A stretch of DNA of 64,000 nt from Panonychus citri (GCF_014898815.1 NW_026515535.1:248001-312000); one strand, 5' to 3'. Numbered from the stretch's first letter, positions 43,779 through 54,001 are shown. Translations and numbers: made by a program. Notes: a model not told the origin generated them from the sequence alone.

Positions 43779-43843
<65 letters not shown>
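43779..43843. repeat. (TC)32 microsatellite
   Basis: Uninterrupted TC run of about 65 bp, the longest in the window. Confidence 0.97.
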
Positions 43844-43846
<3 letters not shown>

Positions 43847-45335
43847 CTTGACCATCATCATGTTCACATGAAAATGGACACAAAAAGAAAAGATTTTCAT
43901 TCAAACTTTCACTTCCTTTTAGCCCTTGATCTAACGGTAACCTTTGTCATCTAGTGAAATATCAACAGATTGATTCAAAAGAACTTTTTTCACTCTCTTA
44001 TTCAGATCATCATGTTTGTCACCATGAACAATTGAGATGCTACAATAGAATAAAAAGAAAAAACAACAACAACAATAACAACAATATTGGAATAAATCTT
44101 TTGATTCTCTGGATTGATAATCATTTAAAAAGCATTTTGTTTATCTGAAAGTATTGCAAATACTTTTGGACAAGTAAATGCTTTCAACTTATTAAAATAC
44201 ATTCAAAGTTTAAGATAAATTTCAGGCAGAATTGTAGATAAACTCAGTTCTCTGCAATAAACAACATGATGGAAAAAATTTTCATTAAACTTGTCACATT
44301 CAACAATCAGGGTTAATAATTTCAGTCCATTATCAGCATTACGCTGATTAGATGTTACTTTTCCCTGTGTGTATGTGTCACTTTGCATGATGAAATTAAC
44401 TCCATGAAGAAAAAAAAATAAAATGTTTCGCTCTTTTGTTTGATGAAAAATTTTCTTTTCTTTTTTTGTTATTTACGTTAAGAATTGAGAAATTTTCAGT
44501 TGAGCTGAACTTTTCTTTCCAGACTCACCATGAAGATAAACACCTTCACTTTCACCCACTTTGACATTTCCATGTAACAACAACAATAATAAAATGCTTT
44601 GAATCTCATCATGTTTTTTTTTCTTGTTAGGGACAAATAAACTCTTCATAAAGTGTTGATACCTTTTACTGAACTTTTCTCAACCTATTCACTTCATCAT
44701 CATTCTGATGATGATGAGAATGCTTTTTATCACCATGAACATGGGATTGATTGAATGAATAGCAAAAGGATGTTTTCATAAGATATTTCAATCTCGCATC
44801 ACTTATCATCACTTGTGATAATTTAATTCTGACCCAGAACTTTGCACTTTCTGTGTATGTGTTTGTAAGATTATGATTCATGTTAAGAATTTTCTTCAAA
44901 ATTAGAACTTGTTGTTTTTTGTTTCGAGAGTGAGAGTTTCAATCATAAAGTTGATCATGATTCTGAATCTGTTCATATGATGAACTTTTTTTCTCAGACT
45001 TTCCCAAGCTTCCTTTACAACTTTTTGTTTACATTTTGTTTCCTCTTATATTGTTGGCTCTTCATTTCTCACTCAATTGAATAATTGTGTTTATGATTCA
45101 GTTGTTTTCATGATTATTATCATCATAACGATGAATCAAACATGGAAGCCAAAAGATTATACGAAACAAGAAATGTAATCCATCAATAATATTGCATCTC
45201 CAATTCACTTGGGAATAATTGAAACCAATTGAATAATAATAATAATCATGATTATCACTATCACCAAGCAATAAATTATATCCTCAAGAATATCTCTCAG
45301 TATATGAAACCATTGATGAAGTCCTCATGAAGTTC

Positions 45336-45340
<5 letters not shown>

Positions 45341-45382
<42 letters not shown>
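45341..45382. repeat. (GA)21 microsatellite
   Basis: Uninterrupted GA run of about 42 bp. Confidence 0.97.
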
Positions 45383-45385
<3 letters not shown>

Positions 45386-46812
45386 TCATATAAGCTGAGA
45401 GATGAAAAAAATGATGATGATAGCTGAACTTTTGTCCAGTTGAATGGCAACAGAAAACAAATTTCAGTCTGGACGAAATCGTAGCTGATGAATTGATCAT
45501 GATTATCATGTTCATTATCATTGGCTATCATTGTCCATGTAATAACTTGATCAATTGAGTATTCATAACCATTGCTTAGTTATTCATGATGATAATAATA
45601 CATCATAAATATAATGAATGCAAACCCACATTCACAAAGAGGACAAGTAACTGGTCAGCATGAAGACGAGCATTTCCTTCAGCCTGTGGTGAAAGTGAAA
45701 ATTAATATAACTGAATAACTTGTAGGTCTGTTGACAATTTGTATTGAGTGATTCTTGGTCAATATCATATCAATATTTGCTTCATAAATCACCATTGGAA
45801 AAGAAAAGCAAATATTACCTTTCGCCTTTTTTTACTCACAATTTTTGCTACCACGGAAAAAAACTTGACCATTACCCATGGACAAACTGAACCAAGAATG
45901 ATTTTTTTTGCATAATATTTGCTTATTCTGATGGTGGACAAGATTGAACTGTTTGCCTTTCTTGCTTGACCATTGGAGACACTTTTTTTGTCCCTCATTG
46001 CAAATGATATGTGAACTTTTTTTCACCTTCAATTCAGTTTGATTTTTGTTTTTTTCTTCATGACTTATTGAATCATGAATCAAGGTGATGAGTGATTAAT
46101 GGTTGGCTGATCACAGGGTGGTAAATTGCTAGTCGCTGGGATGTGAAGGGTTTTCCTCCTGATTGTTGTGCTGTGGTGTAATTGATTGTTGATGGCTATT
46201 TAATTGCAACCATTTCAAGATTGATCCTCTTTCTTGTGTATGTTTATAACTCTAATTCCCATGTAATCAAATGATTCTCACATTAATCTGATCAATTACC
46301 CATAACTGACCAATCGAACATGCAAAAAAAATCGGTAAATAATCATTGAATTGACCATTAATCTATTCAACTTTTATTTGCATAACTCAGACAATTAATC
46401 AAAATGACTATTAAATAATAGTTTGATTTATTAATTTCTAATCTTTAGATTAAATTTAACAAACAATTTACTCGATTGTAGCCATGAGAGTGATATTATG
46501 TTTTGATTTATTTTCTAATAAAAATGAATCAAGTTTCAAGGGAATCAAAATATAATCTTGAAATCTAAATCAAATTGATCGGCAATTTAAAGTCCTAATG
46601 ATTAGTGTGACTTTGGATGTTCAAAGGACTTTGTTGTTTTCAAGTAATTTAAACTTGATTAAGGAGTTCGAGAAGTTTTGATGAAATCGAGAATCGTCAA
46701 CTTGTGATAACTTTTATATAGATGGAGAGGAAAAATTTTCGGAAAATAATTTTCAACATGAAATCGATTCATTTTCCCTATTTCCATAGATTCAACACGA
46801 ACAAAGTGAGTA

Positions 46813-46861
46813 GTTAGGAAAAGGACAACTCTGACCCAAGTGCGGTTTCTGGACCAGAATT
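46813..46861 (+). repeat. left terminal inverted repeat of the mariner-like element
   Basis: It pairs with 56637-56684 at roughly 80% identity by eye, including GTTAGGAA, ACTCTG, AAGTG and GGACCAGAATT. It is preceded by TA. Confidence 0.75.
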
Positions 46862-47018
46862 TTTTGAACTATTTTTTAGCGCAAAATTCGAAATTTGTAG
46901 GAATAGTAGGTAGTAAAAGGGGAGGACAGTGTTTCCGGAAGCTGCAGTACCGACCATTTCCGGTTTTAAAGGTGATGATGTGGGTGGTAACTTCCGGAAA
47001 TAAAAGTAGTAAGGAAAA
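46862..47018 (+). pseudogene. left internal remnant of the mariner-like element
   Basis: Sequence between the left inverted repeat and the GATT target site of the LTR element. One frame near 46965-47010 reads VMMWVVTSGNKS, which resembles the VMVWAGVTS-type strand that follows the first catalytic Asp region in mariner transposases. The match is short, so this is only suggestive. The N-terminal DNA-binding part of the transposase is not visible. Confidence 0.4.
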
Positions 47019-47022
47019 GATT

Positions 47023-47558
47023 TGATGTGTAATTTTGTGACAACCCCTTGATTTGTAACTTAGTTACTATCACTTGCTGTGTGTTGCAACTTAGTTGCTT
47101 CTGTTTCCTCTTCCTCACCTTTGTAACCTTTGACTTCCTTTCCTTTCTCTGTATTGTATAAATACCTTACCAATCTTAGATTAATTAAGTAGAGCTAAAC
47201 TAAGTTTAACTAAGTAAAGTTAATTAGACTCCAACTTCAGTTTATCCGTCATCACCTTCTCAGAAGGACATTAAGTCTTGACCCCTTTGTATTTGTTGTA
47301 TTCACTTGAACACTTAAGTCTCGTCTCAAATTATTGCTGTATAACTTGGTGACTAATTATAATTAACCTAAACTCGTCCTTGAGACTTGATTAAACTAAT
47401 TACGTATCCCCAGAAAATCAACTGTTTGTGTCATTTACGCTTTAGCTCATTGAGCCTTTTTGTCGCCATGTTGGAGAATTGCCAAAATAGTAGCCAAAGT
47501 GTGACAACTCAGTTGTCGAGTGTTAATTAATTATAACCGGTCAACATTTTATATAACA
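47023..47558 (+). repeat. 5' LTR
   Basis: A 536-bp direct repeat of 54018-54554. It holds a likely TATA box TATAAATA (47157-47164), an ATTAAA hexamer (47390-47395) that may serve 3' end formation, and six CTNAG-centred palindromes: GTAACTTAGTTAC (47055), GCAACTTAGTTGC (47086), AATCTTAGATT (47172), TAAACTAAGTTTA (47196), CCTTCTCAGAAGG (47255) and GACAACTCAGTTGTC (47503). Compared with the 3' LTR it has one T fewer in a TCCTTTCC tract and G instead of A in CACTTGAACAC. Confidence 0.97.
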
Positions 47559-47560
47559 TT

Positions 47561-47574
47561 TGGTGGAGATTCCC
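47561..47574 (+). promoter_or_regulatory. primer binding site
   Basis: TGGTGGAGATTCCC begins two bases after the LTR end and would pair with the 3' end of a tRNA finishing ...CTCCACCA. The position and the leading TGG are typical. I could not assign the tRNA species. Confidence 0.7.
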
Positions 47575-47673
47575 TTTCGATCTGTGATCTCATTTTAAGT
47601 GGGGGAGGAGTATCTCTTTCATTTAAAATCGTAAGCAAGTGTAGTGCCGATTCCCATCTCAATCAAACTATTT

Positions 47674-47905
47674 AGATTGAAAGAAATCAATCTTTTCTGT
47701 GTTAAGTGAATAAAGTTCAACTAAGTTGAAAGTAATCAACTTATTAATTGTGATTGAAAGAGCTCAATCATCGTGGTGTTAATTCAACTGAGTTGAAAGA
47801 AATCAACTCAAAAACTGTGATTGAAAGAAATCAATCTTTTAGTGTGTTCATAATTGAAAGTAATCAATTGCTGAGAAATCAACTAAGTTGAAAAGTAATT
47901 CAACT
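47674..47905 (+). ncRNA. leader array of seven short hairpins
   Basis: Seven stem-loops lie between the PBS and the gag ATG at 47674-47693, 47722-47743, 47751-47770, 47789-47810, 47819-47836, 47852-47869 and 47886-47905. Stems are 6-8 bp. The loop is AAGAAA or AAGTAA in six of them and AAGAGC in one. Stem sequences differ but stay paired: AGATTGA/TCAATCT, TAAGTTGA/TCAACTTA, TGATTGA/TCAATCA, TGAGTTGA/TCAACTCA, GATTGA/TCAATC, AATTGA/TCAATT, AGTTGAA/TTCAACT. The last one ends right before the gag ATG. They are likely RNA structure in the genomic transcript; a role in packaging or translation is inference. Confidence 0.7.
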
Positions 47906-48958
47906 ATGGCGGATAAAGAAAACCCGAAAACGTTTTTGTCAAACCCTTTAACTCCCTCAATATTGTCAGGAGCCAAGAACGAATCAACCTTGGAAGTGGT
48001 TATGGGAACATTAAACTCTATTCAAGAGAATATGAAAAAATTGGAAATGAAAATTGATCGATCAGATAGTTCGATGAAGACTGGTTTGTCTGCACTTTCT
48101 AAGAAAGTTGATGCGTTGGAATCGGTGGTACCGATTCAATCTACCTTCTTAGAAGGACATGGAACTGGAGAATCAAATAATTCAATTACTGGTTCAAGAA
48201 CGAATCAAAGAGTTGATTCAAGAAGGAATCAAGGAAATGATGGTCTAGAAGGAACTAGTACTACTTATGATTCAAGAACGAATCAAAGAAATGAACTGAG
48301 AAGACCGAATGAACATTCATTGTTGAATACATTTGTTAACTCGAACTCAGTTCGACCCAAAGTGAAGTTAGAAGATTTTCCGACATTCGATGGAAGCAAT
48401 GAGAAAGCTGCGAGTTGGTTAATCGACTATGAATTCTGTGCTGCAGTAAATAATTGGCAAGGAGAAGATCTTGTCAAGGGTGTGGTTAAATGTTTTACAG
48501 GTGATGCACGAAAATGGTATGTCTGCATTTACCTACCAAGCGTTAATCCTGGAGAACACGATTGGGAAAATTTCAAAGAAATGTTTAAAGAAACGTATGT
48601 CAGGTACGCTGATAAAATGGATCTTCAGATGAAGATAAGCCAAAGGAAACAAGGTTACAACGAGAAAACGACTACCTATTTCCATGATATGCTTTCGTTA
48701 TGTCGTGATTATGATGACAAGTTACCTGATAAAACGATTATCACTTATGTATTAAGAGGAATGTTACCGATGAATCGAACAGCTTTATCTGTGTTGGGAA
48801 GTACCTCATCACTGAAAACATTAGCCTCTCATATACGTAACATTAGTGATGCTGAAATTTTGAACAAAAGTCAGAGAGAAAGAAATCCTTCTCAGAAGGA
48901 AGGGAATCGCCGGTCACGTTCAAAGGAACGAGATAAAGAGAATTCGACGGAAAAATGA
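47906..48958 (+). CDS. gag: Gag capsid-type protein
   Basis: A 350-aa structural protein of the LTR element, forming the intracellular particle. The ATG (MADKENPK) lies directly after the last leader hairpin. The N-terminal third is polar with two copies of SRTNQR; residues ~145-300 resemble a retrotransposon gag/capsid domain (FPTFDGSNEKAASWL, later FKEMFKETYVRYAD and LRGMLP). The C-terminus is a basic, Arg/Lys/Glu-rich tail. It has no zinc knuckle; that motif is at the start of pol instead. The stop TGA overlaps the pol ATG (ATGA at 48955-48958), with pol in the -1 frame. It contains three CTNAG palindromes (48144, 48341 and 48886). Confidence 0.92.
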   Translation: MADKENPKTFLSNPLTPSILSGAKNESTLEVVMGTLNSIQENMKKLEMKIDRSDSSMKTGLSALSKKVDALESVVPIQSTFLEGHGTGESNNSITGSRTNQRVDSRRNQGNDGLEGTSTTYDSRTNQRNELRRPNEHSLLNTFVNSNSVRPKVKLEDFPTFDGSNEKAASWLIDYEFCAAVNNWQGEDLVKGVVKCFTGDARKWYVCIYLPSVNPGEHDWENFKEMFKETYVRYADKMDLQMKISQRKQGYNEKTTTYFHDMLSLCRDYDDKLPDKTIITYVLRGMLPMNRTALSVLGSTSSLKTLASHIRNISDAEILNKSQRERNPSQKEGNRRSRSKERDKENSTEK

Positions 48959-51900
48959 AGAGACGAGATCCGTCAAATGTGATTTGTTACAACTGTCTCG
49001 AAAAAGGCCATTACGTGAGTAATTGTAAACGACCTTATGATGCACTTCGAGCATCAACAAATAAGAAAAATTTGTTTGAGAAAAGATTCAAGATAAATCT
49101 TGTGAATAATGTTGATCATGTTGAAGAAACAACTGAATCAAATCAAAGTGACCTTGAGTTAACGACATCTTCAATTGATCTTGAGCGATGGAAAATCAAC
49201 GCAACGATTTCCGCTGTTGAATTTAATTTTGGTGCGAATTTACCAACAGTAAATGTTGATATCAACGGTGTCGGAAGAGATGCTTTACTTGACACTGGAG
49301 CTAAGATCAGTTTGATGAGAGACGATTGTCGTGAATCATGTAAACTAGAATTGTTACCATGGACATTTGGACCATTGACAATGGCGAATGGAAATCACGA
49401 TTATCCTTATAGTTACACTAATTGTTGGATGAAAATTGATAATTTGATGATTCCAGTCAAGTTCATCGTAATGTTGAGAATGAGTCGTCAATTGATCCTT
49501 GGTGCGGATTTTTGTGAATCGCATGGTGTTGAAGTTTTATTCTCTAAACGTTCAATACAAATTACTAAGCCAAGTAATGATGTGATTGTGTTAAATAAAA
49601 AGGTGACATTGAACCCGTTAACTAATGAGAACTCAGTTCAAGCGGAAGTACCTGCAAGAATGAACTCAGTTCAAAACGAGATAAATTTTGTTGATCTAAA
49701 AGATTATGATGATGTGTTTGCTAAGTCTACGAACGATGTTGGATGGATTGAAGGAGTCACTCATGAGATAAATACTGGTAATCATCCACCTATTTATGCT
49801 CGACCTTATCCAGTCCCAGTTTCTCTAAGAGATAAAATTTCTGACATGATTGAAGAAATGTTAGATCAAGGAATAATCAAACCAAGTACGAGTCCTTGGG
49901 CAAGTCCTATTGTTCTGGTTGCCAAGAAAAATGGATCAACTCGTTTCTGTGTTGATTATCGTGCCTTGAATAAAATAACATTGAATGATCCCTATCCAAT
50001 TCCAAGAGTAGAAGATGCTTTGGACATTTTGGAAGGTTGTGTGAAATTTTCTTCTTTAGATGTTGCTGCTATGTATTGGCACATTAAGATGAAAGAAGAT
50101 GATCAAGCTAAAACAGCTTTTGTTGTATCGCAAGGATTGTTTGAATTTCTACGAATGCCGTTCGATTTGAAGAACGCCCCTGCTACTGCTGTTAGGACTA
50201 TGAATCGTGTCCTTGCTGGTTTAAATAATGTAAACTGTTACATTTATTTCGATGATATTTTGATCTTTGGTAAGACCGAAGAAGAACATGATGAAAACTT
50301 GAGAAAAGTTTTAAAACGATTAAGAGAAAATAACATCAAATTAAGAAGAGAAAAATGTCGAATTGGTGTCGATAACATCGATTATTTGGGTTATAACATT
50401 TCAAAGAATGGGATAACACCAAGTGAAGCAAATGTTGCTACCGTTGTTGAGTTCTTAGAACCAAAAAGTGTATCGGATGTACGAACTTTCATTGGATTAT
50501 GTTCATACTTCCGAAGATTCATCCCGAAGTTTAGTGAAGTCGCTCGACCTCTTCATGCTTTATTAAAAGATAAAGTAAAATTTGTCTGGTCTGAGGTTGA
50601 ACAGGAATCGTTTGATAAACTTAAATTGGCTATTACCTCAAAACCCGTATTAGCATGTTTTAAGACTGTTGGAGACATTGAACTTCATACCGATGCATGT
50701 GATTATGGTATTTGTTCTGTAATGTATCAAAGAGATGAGGAGAACAACTTGAAACCCGTTTGTTACATCTCTAGAACTTTGAGTCCTGCTGAAAAAAATT
50801 ATGGAGTAACAGAGAAAGAATGTCTTTCAATTGTATGGAGTATAATTAAGTTAAGACATTATCTGTTCCAGAGAAAATTTACCGTTATAACTAACCACTG
50901 TGGATTGTGTTGGTTCATGACTTCTAAGAAGTTGACACCAAGATTAACTCGCTGGAGTTTAAAATTACAAGAATTTGAATTTGAAGTCAAATACAAATCA
51001 GGAAAATTACATGGTGATGCTGATTGTATTTCTCGTTACCCGCTGCCTAAAGACGTTAATGATAACGAAGTCGAAGAAAATGAAGATGAATGTTTCGTTT
51101 TACATGTTGATGTAAAAGAAAACGAGTTCTTAGAACTACAGAAACAAGATCCACTTGTGATCAAAGTGAATTCATTATTCAAGAATGAAACGATGTCAAA
51201 GAGAAAATTGAAAAGATTAAACAAGAAATTTGTGTTTGTCAACCATTTGTTGTATCGTCGAAGAGGTGAAGAATTACTTCCTTACATTCCACTTCCGTTG
51301 AGAAATTCTATCATGAAAGAAGCTCATGAAGAAGGACATTTGGGTATGAACAAAGTTTCTCAGAAATTAAAACAAGAAATGTTTTGGCCGAAAATGGATC
51401 ACGATATAAATGATTTCATCAAGCGATGTGATGCTTGTCAAAAGAGAAAACCTTACATGAAATCAAATCAAGGTTTCATGATACCAATTAAGAGACCCGA
51501 AAGAATTTTCCAAGAAATTTCATTAGATTTGGCTGAATTTTCTAAGAGTGAAGAAGGGTACAAATATGTTTTAGCAATCAATGATCGATTGTCTAAATTT
51601 GCTGTCGCTGTACCTTTGAAAACGATTACAAGTCTCGATGTGATGGATGCGCTAACGAACAATTGGTTTTATAGATTTGGTGTACCCGAAGTTTTGATAA
51701 CTGATCGTGGAACAAATCTAACTTCAGAAGAATTTAAAGAATTCTTAGAATTCTATGGCGTTGAACATCGGACTACCACTCCTTATCACCCTCAATCTGA
51801 TGGACAAACAGAACGATTTAATTGTTATTTGGGAACAAGTATTTCGATTTTATCTGATGGTGAACCAAAGAATTGGCCTTCATATCTCAAGCGAGTTGTA

Positions 51901-52512
51901 TTTGCTTATAATGCTACTCCTCATCGATCTACAAAGTTTTCCCCTTTTTACTTGGTTCATGGTATCGAAGCGAGATCACCATGGCAAGCAAAGATAAAAC
52001 TAATTCCGAAGATAAGAGAAAGATCTAAGATCGAAGATGATTTGAAACATCGTGAACAAGTAAGAGAAAAAGCAAAAGAAAATATTGAATTTGCTCAAGA
52101 GAAATCAAAATTTTACTATGATAAGAAAATGTTTGAACCAAATTACAATGTTGGAGATTTAGTTTGTATCAATCAACCGATATTGAAGAAAGGAACTCCA
52201 AAAAAGTTCATGGATCGATATCGAGGACCATATAAAATTAAACGAAAGTTTAATAATGTTAATTATGAATTAATTAATTTGGATGGACCAGTTAAACTAA
52301 TTGATTGTCATGTTAAGAGGATGAAACCATATTATGAAGCATATGATAATCTCATCGATAAAAATTTACAATCAACTGAGTTGACAAAGACGAAACGAAG
52401 AAGAAAAGTGAAAAGAAAGGAAAATTATCCTGATGATTCTGAGAATCAAGAAATTATTCCTGGTACAACTAATCGTGATGATTTGTTTGATTTGATTGAT
52501 GAATCAGATTGA
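48955..52512 (+). CDS. pol: Pol polyprotein (zinc knuckle, protease, RT, RNase H, integrase)
   Basis: A 1185-aa polyprotein that matures Gag/Pol, copies RNA to DNA and integrates it. Domains in order: CCHC zinc knuckle (C11, C14, H19, C24); aspartic protease with DTGA (D113); reverse transcriptase with FCVDYRALNKIT, the active-site YFDD (D433, D434) and MPFDLKNAPAT; RNase H with HTDACDYGI and TEKECLSIVW; integrase with HX3H (791, 795) and CX2C (825, 828), then a DDE triad D858, D917, E953 with the typical 35-residue gap. The C-terminal tail is basic. The frame is unbroken. The start overlaps the gag stop as ATGA, which suggests stop-start reinitiation. YFDD instead of YLDD/YVDD and FDLKNAPAT instead of FGLKNAPAT are departures from the usual sequences. 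Confidence 0.97.
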   Translation: MKRRDPSNVICYNCLEKGHYVSNCKRPYDALRASTNKKNLFEKRFKINLVNNVDHVEETTESNQSDLELTTSSIDLERWKINATISAVEFNFGANLPTVNVDINGVGRDALLDTGAKISLMRDDCRESCKLELLPWTFGPLTMANGNHDYPYSYTNCWMKIDNLMIPVKFIVMLRMSRQLILGADFCESHGVEVLFSKRSIQITKPSNDVIVLNKKVTLNPLTNENSVQAEVPARMNSVQNEINFVDLKDYDDVFAKSTNDVGWIEGVTHEINTGNHPPIYARPYPVPVSLRDKISDMIEEMLDQGIIKPSTSPWASPIVLVAKKNGSTRFCVDYRALNKITLNDPYPIPRVEDALDILEGCVKFSSLDVAAMYWHIKMKEDDQAKTAFVVSQGLFEFLRMPFDLKNAPATAVRTMNRVLAGLNNVNCYIYFDDILIFGKTEEEHDENLRKVLKRLRENNIKLRREKCRIGVDNIDYLGYNISKNGITPSEANVATVVEFLEPKSVSDVRTFIGLCSYFRRFIPKFSEVARPLHALLKDKVKFVWSEVEQESFDKLKLAITSKPVLACFKTVGDIELHTDACDYGICSVMYQRDEENNLKPVCYISRTLSPAEKNYGVTEKECLSIVWSIIKLRHYLFQRKFTVITNHCGLCWFMTSKKLTPRLTRWSLKLQEFEFEVKYKSGKLHGDADCISRYPLPKDVNDNEVEENEDECFVLHVDVKENEFLELQKQDPLVIKVNSLFKNETMSKRKLKRLNKKFVFVNHLLYRRRGEELLPYIPLPLRNSIMKEAHEEGHLGMNKVSQKLKQEMFWPKMDHDINDFIKRCDACQKRKPYMKSNQGFMIPIKRPERIFQEISLDLAEFSKSEEGYKYVLAINDRLSKFAVAVPLKTITSLDVMDALTNNWFYRFGVPEVLITDRGTNLTSEEFKEFLEFYGVEHRTTTPYHPQSDGQTERFNCYLGTSISILSDGEPKNWPSYLKRVVFAYNATPHRSTKFSPFYLVHGIEARSPWQAKIKLIPKIRERSKIEDDLKHREQVREKAKENIEFAQEKSKFYYDKKMFEPNYNVGDLVCINQPILKKGTPKKFMDRYRGPYKIKRKFNNVNYELINLDGPVKLIDCHVKRMKPYYEAYDNLIDKNLQSTELTKTKRRRKVKRKENYPDDSENQEIIPGTTNRDDLFDLIDESD

Positions 52513-52987
52513 TTTTCATCGAAGGTGCCGAAATGCTGTCGAGTCTAACATGACAACCGCATGACACTTGACAAAATTAATTTTTTTTGTAACATAACCA
52601 AAGCGAATGATCCAAATTGAATTTGAATCAAAATCAACTTTAATTATATTTATTTTTCTATTTCTTTTCTTTACTAAAATTTTCATTTGAATTTAATTGT
52701 CAACTCAAGATTATGTTAATTGTCATCACAACTAAGTCGCCACTGTCCAGCTTGAGAGCCACGAGCCGTTACCATTGGAAACATTTCCTTTTCCTTTGTC
52801 ATTGTTGTGTTACTAATGTTTGAACTTAGTTCAATTGTGTTAATTGTTTATTAATAATTTAAGTTAATTTTTCTTTTGTTTCTTTGGAAATTTTTAAGTA
52901 ATTAACTTAATCTGTTGTTTGTGATAACCATTTGAACTCAGTTCATTTCAACCATTGTGATAACTGTTCCGAACTCAGTTCAAAATT
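52513..52987 (+). other. pol-ORF3 spacer
   Basis: 475 bp of AT-rich non-coding sequence. It carries three CTNAG palindromes: TTGAACTTAGTTCAA (52820), TGAACTCAGTTCA (52933) and GAACTCAGTTC (52971), the last ending seven bases before the ORF3 ATG. It may hold a splice acceptor or internal promoter for ORF3; none could be fixed. Confidence 0.6.
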
Positions 52988-54001
52988 ATGCATCGATTAA
53001 GACCTGGAGATTTATCTTGGGAACCTATTGATCTTACTGGAGATCCAATTGATGCCTTGATTGAATCACAGAATTTTGAATTTGAGATTGATCATGTTAC
53101 TCATTATGTTCCTCCGAATCCAAATACTCATCCACTTATATCCGCTTGGGTTGAGAGTAATGTGATAACAGTTAAACCGACGGAACTTAGTTCCTCAAAT
53201 TTTGTTGATATAAATGCTGTTAAAGATTTTGAGTGTTGTTTTTGTCTCAATGTCGCTACGAAACCGATGCTTTGTGTCGTTTGTAATGTGACCTTTTGCC
53301 GAAATTGTAGCCGAGCTTATAAAGAAGCTAAAGGATCTAATGCTACTTGTCCCTGGCGATGCTCTCGAAATCCACTCAAAGTTAAGCCTATGCCGAATGA
53401 TGGTCAACCGAAATCATGGAGAAAATTTAATGAACTTGTGGTTATTTGTTTCTATGCTCCCGATTGTCAAGAAAAGACTATCCCGAAATATTATGCTCAT
53501 CATGTTAATCACTGCAAGTTTAACCCTGACTATTGTCTTTTGTGTGAACGGTTGATCTCAGATCAAGAACATAATCGAGCTAATTGTTTGAAACGCTACC
53601 AAGAATTAAAAGAAAATAAGAAATCGAGAAAAGATGATGAACTTAGTTCATTGAAACAAGAGATTGAAAAGCTCAGAACAAGAGTAAAATTTTTGGAGTC
53701 AATAGCGATTGTTTCTTGTGGTTCAAATAACATAAGAAGTACAATTGATCATCAAGATCGTAGAACTAAGTTCGAAGTAACATTTGGAAACCGAAAGATT
53801 AGAATCTATGATATGCCATTGAATGAAGTTGGTTCTATCGTAAGATTTGATCACACTGTCATTAATGATGATAAGAAATTGAAACAACATCAATTGTGTT
53901 TCAAACCAACTCAACTTGTGGCCTTTCCTGTTAATCGAATCGTTGAAAACGGAAGAAATCTAACCATTGATGTTACTGGTCGCCAAGAGGACTTGGTCTA
54001 A
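52988..54001 (+). CDS. ORF3: RING-like / TRAF-type zinc-finger / coiled-coil protein
   Basis: A 337-aa protein in the place where some gypsy elements carry env, but with no signal peptide or membrane helix. Residues 83-125 form a RING-like cross-brace: C83-x2-C86, C96-x2-C99, FC104-x2-C107, then C121-PWR-C125; the usual RING His is replaced by Cys. Residues 154-200 have TRAF-type spacing (C154, C160, H171/172, C176, C183, C186, H195, C200). Residues ~205-240 are a charged coiled coil (SLKQEIEKLRTRVKFLES). The last ~95 residues match nothing I know. RING-TRAF-coiled-coil is the layout of TRAF/TRIM-type ubiquitin ligases, so an E3 role is inferred, not shown. The frame is intact and the stop lies 16 bases before the 3' LTR. 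It contains four CTNAG palindromes (53182, 53552, 53637 and 53763). Confidence 0.88.
   Translation: MHRLRPGDLSWEPIDLTGDPIDALIESQNFEFEIDHVTHYVPPNPNTHPLISAWVESNVITVKPTELSSSNFVDINAVKDFECCFCLNVATKPMLCVVCNVTFCRNCSRAYKEAKGSNATCPWRCSRNPLKVKPMPNDGQPKSWRKFNELVVICFYAPDCQEKTIPKYYAHHVNHCKFNPDYCLLCERLISDQEHNRANCLKRYQELKENKKSRKDDELSSLKQEIEKLRTRVKFLESIAIVSCGSNNIRSTIDHQDRRTKFEVTFGNRKIRIYDMPLNEVGSIVRFDHTVINDDKKLKQHQLCFKPTQLVAFPVNRIVENGRNLTIDVTGRQEDLV

Larger units (their letters stand above)
41639..46812. other. AT-rich stretch, probably receptor intron
   Basis: No coding exon was recognised. The stretch lies 5' of the receptor's last exon on its strand, so at least part is likely intron. It holds long CT (43779-43843) and GA (45341-45382) runs and the dispersed word at 42179, 43981, 44982 and 46013. 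Confidence 0.5.

Noticed and set aside
52988..54001. ORF3 as an envelope glycoprotein
   Set aside because: There is no signal peptide, furin site followed by a fusion peptide, or membrane anchor; the Cys/His pattern fits zinc fingers.
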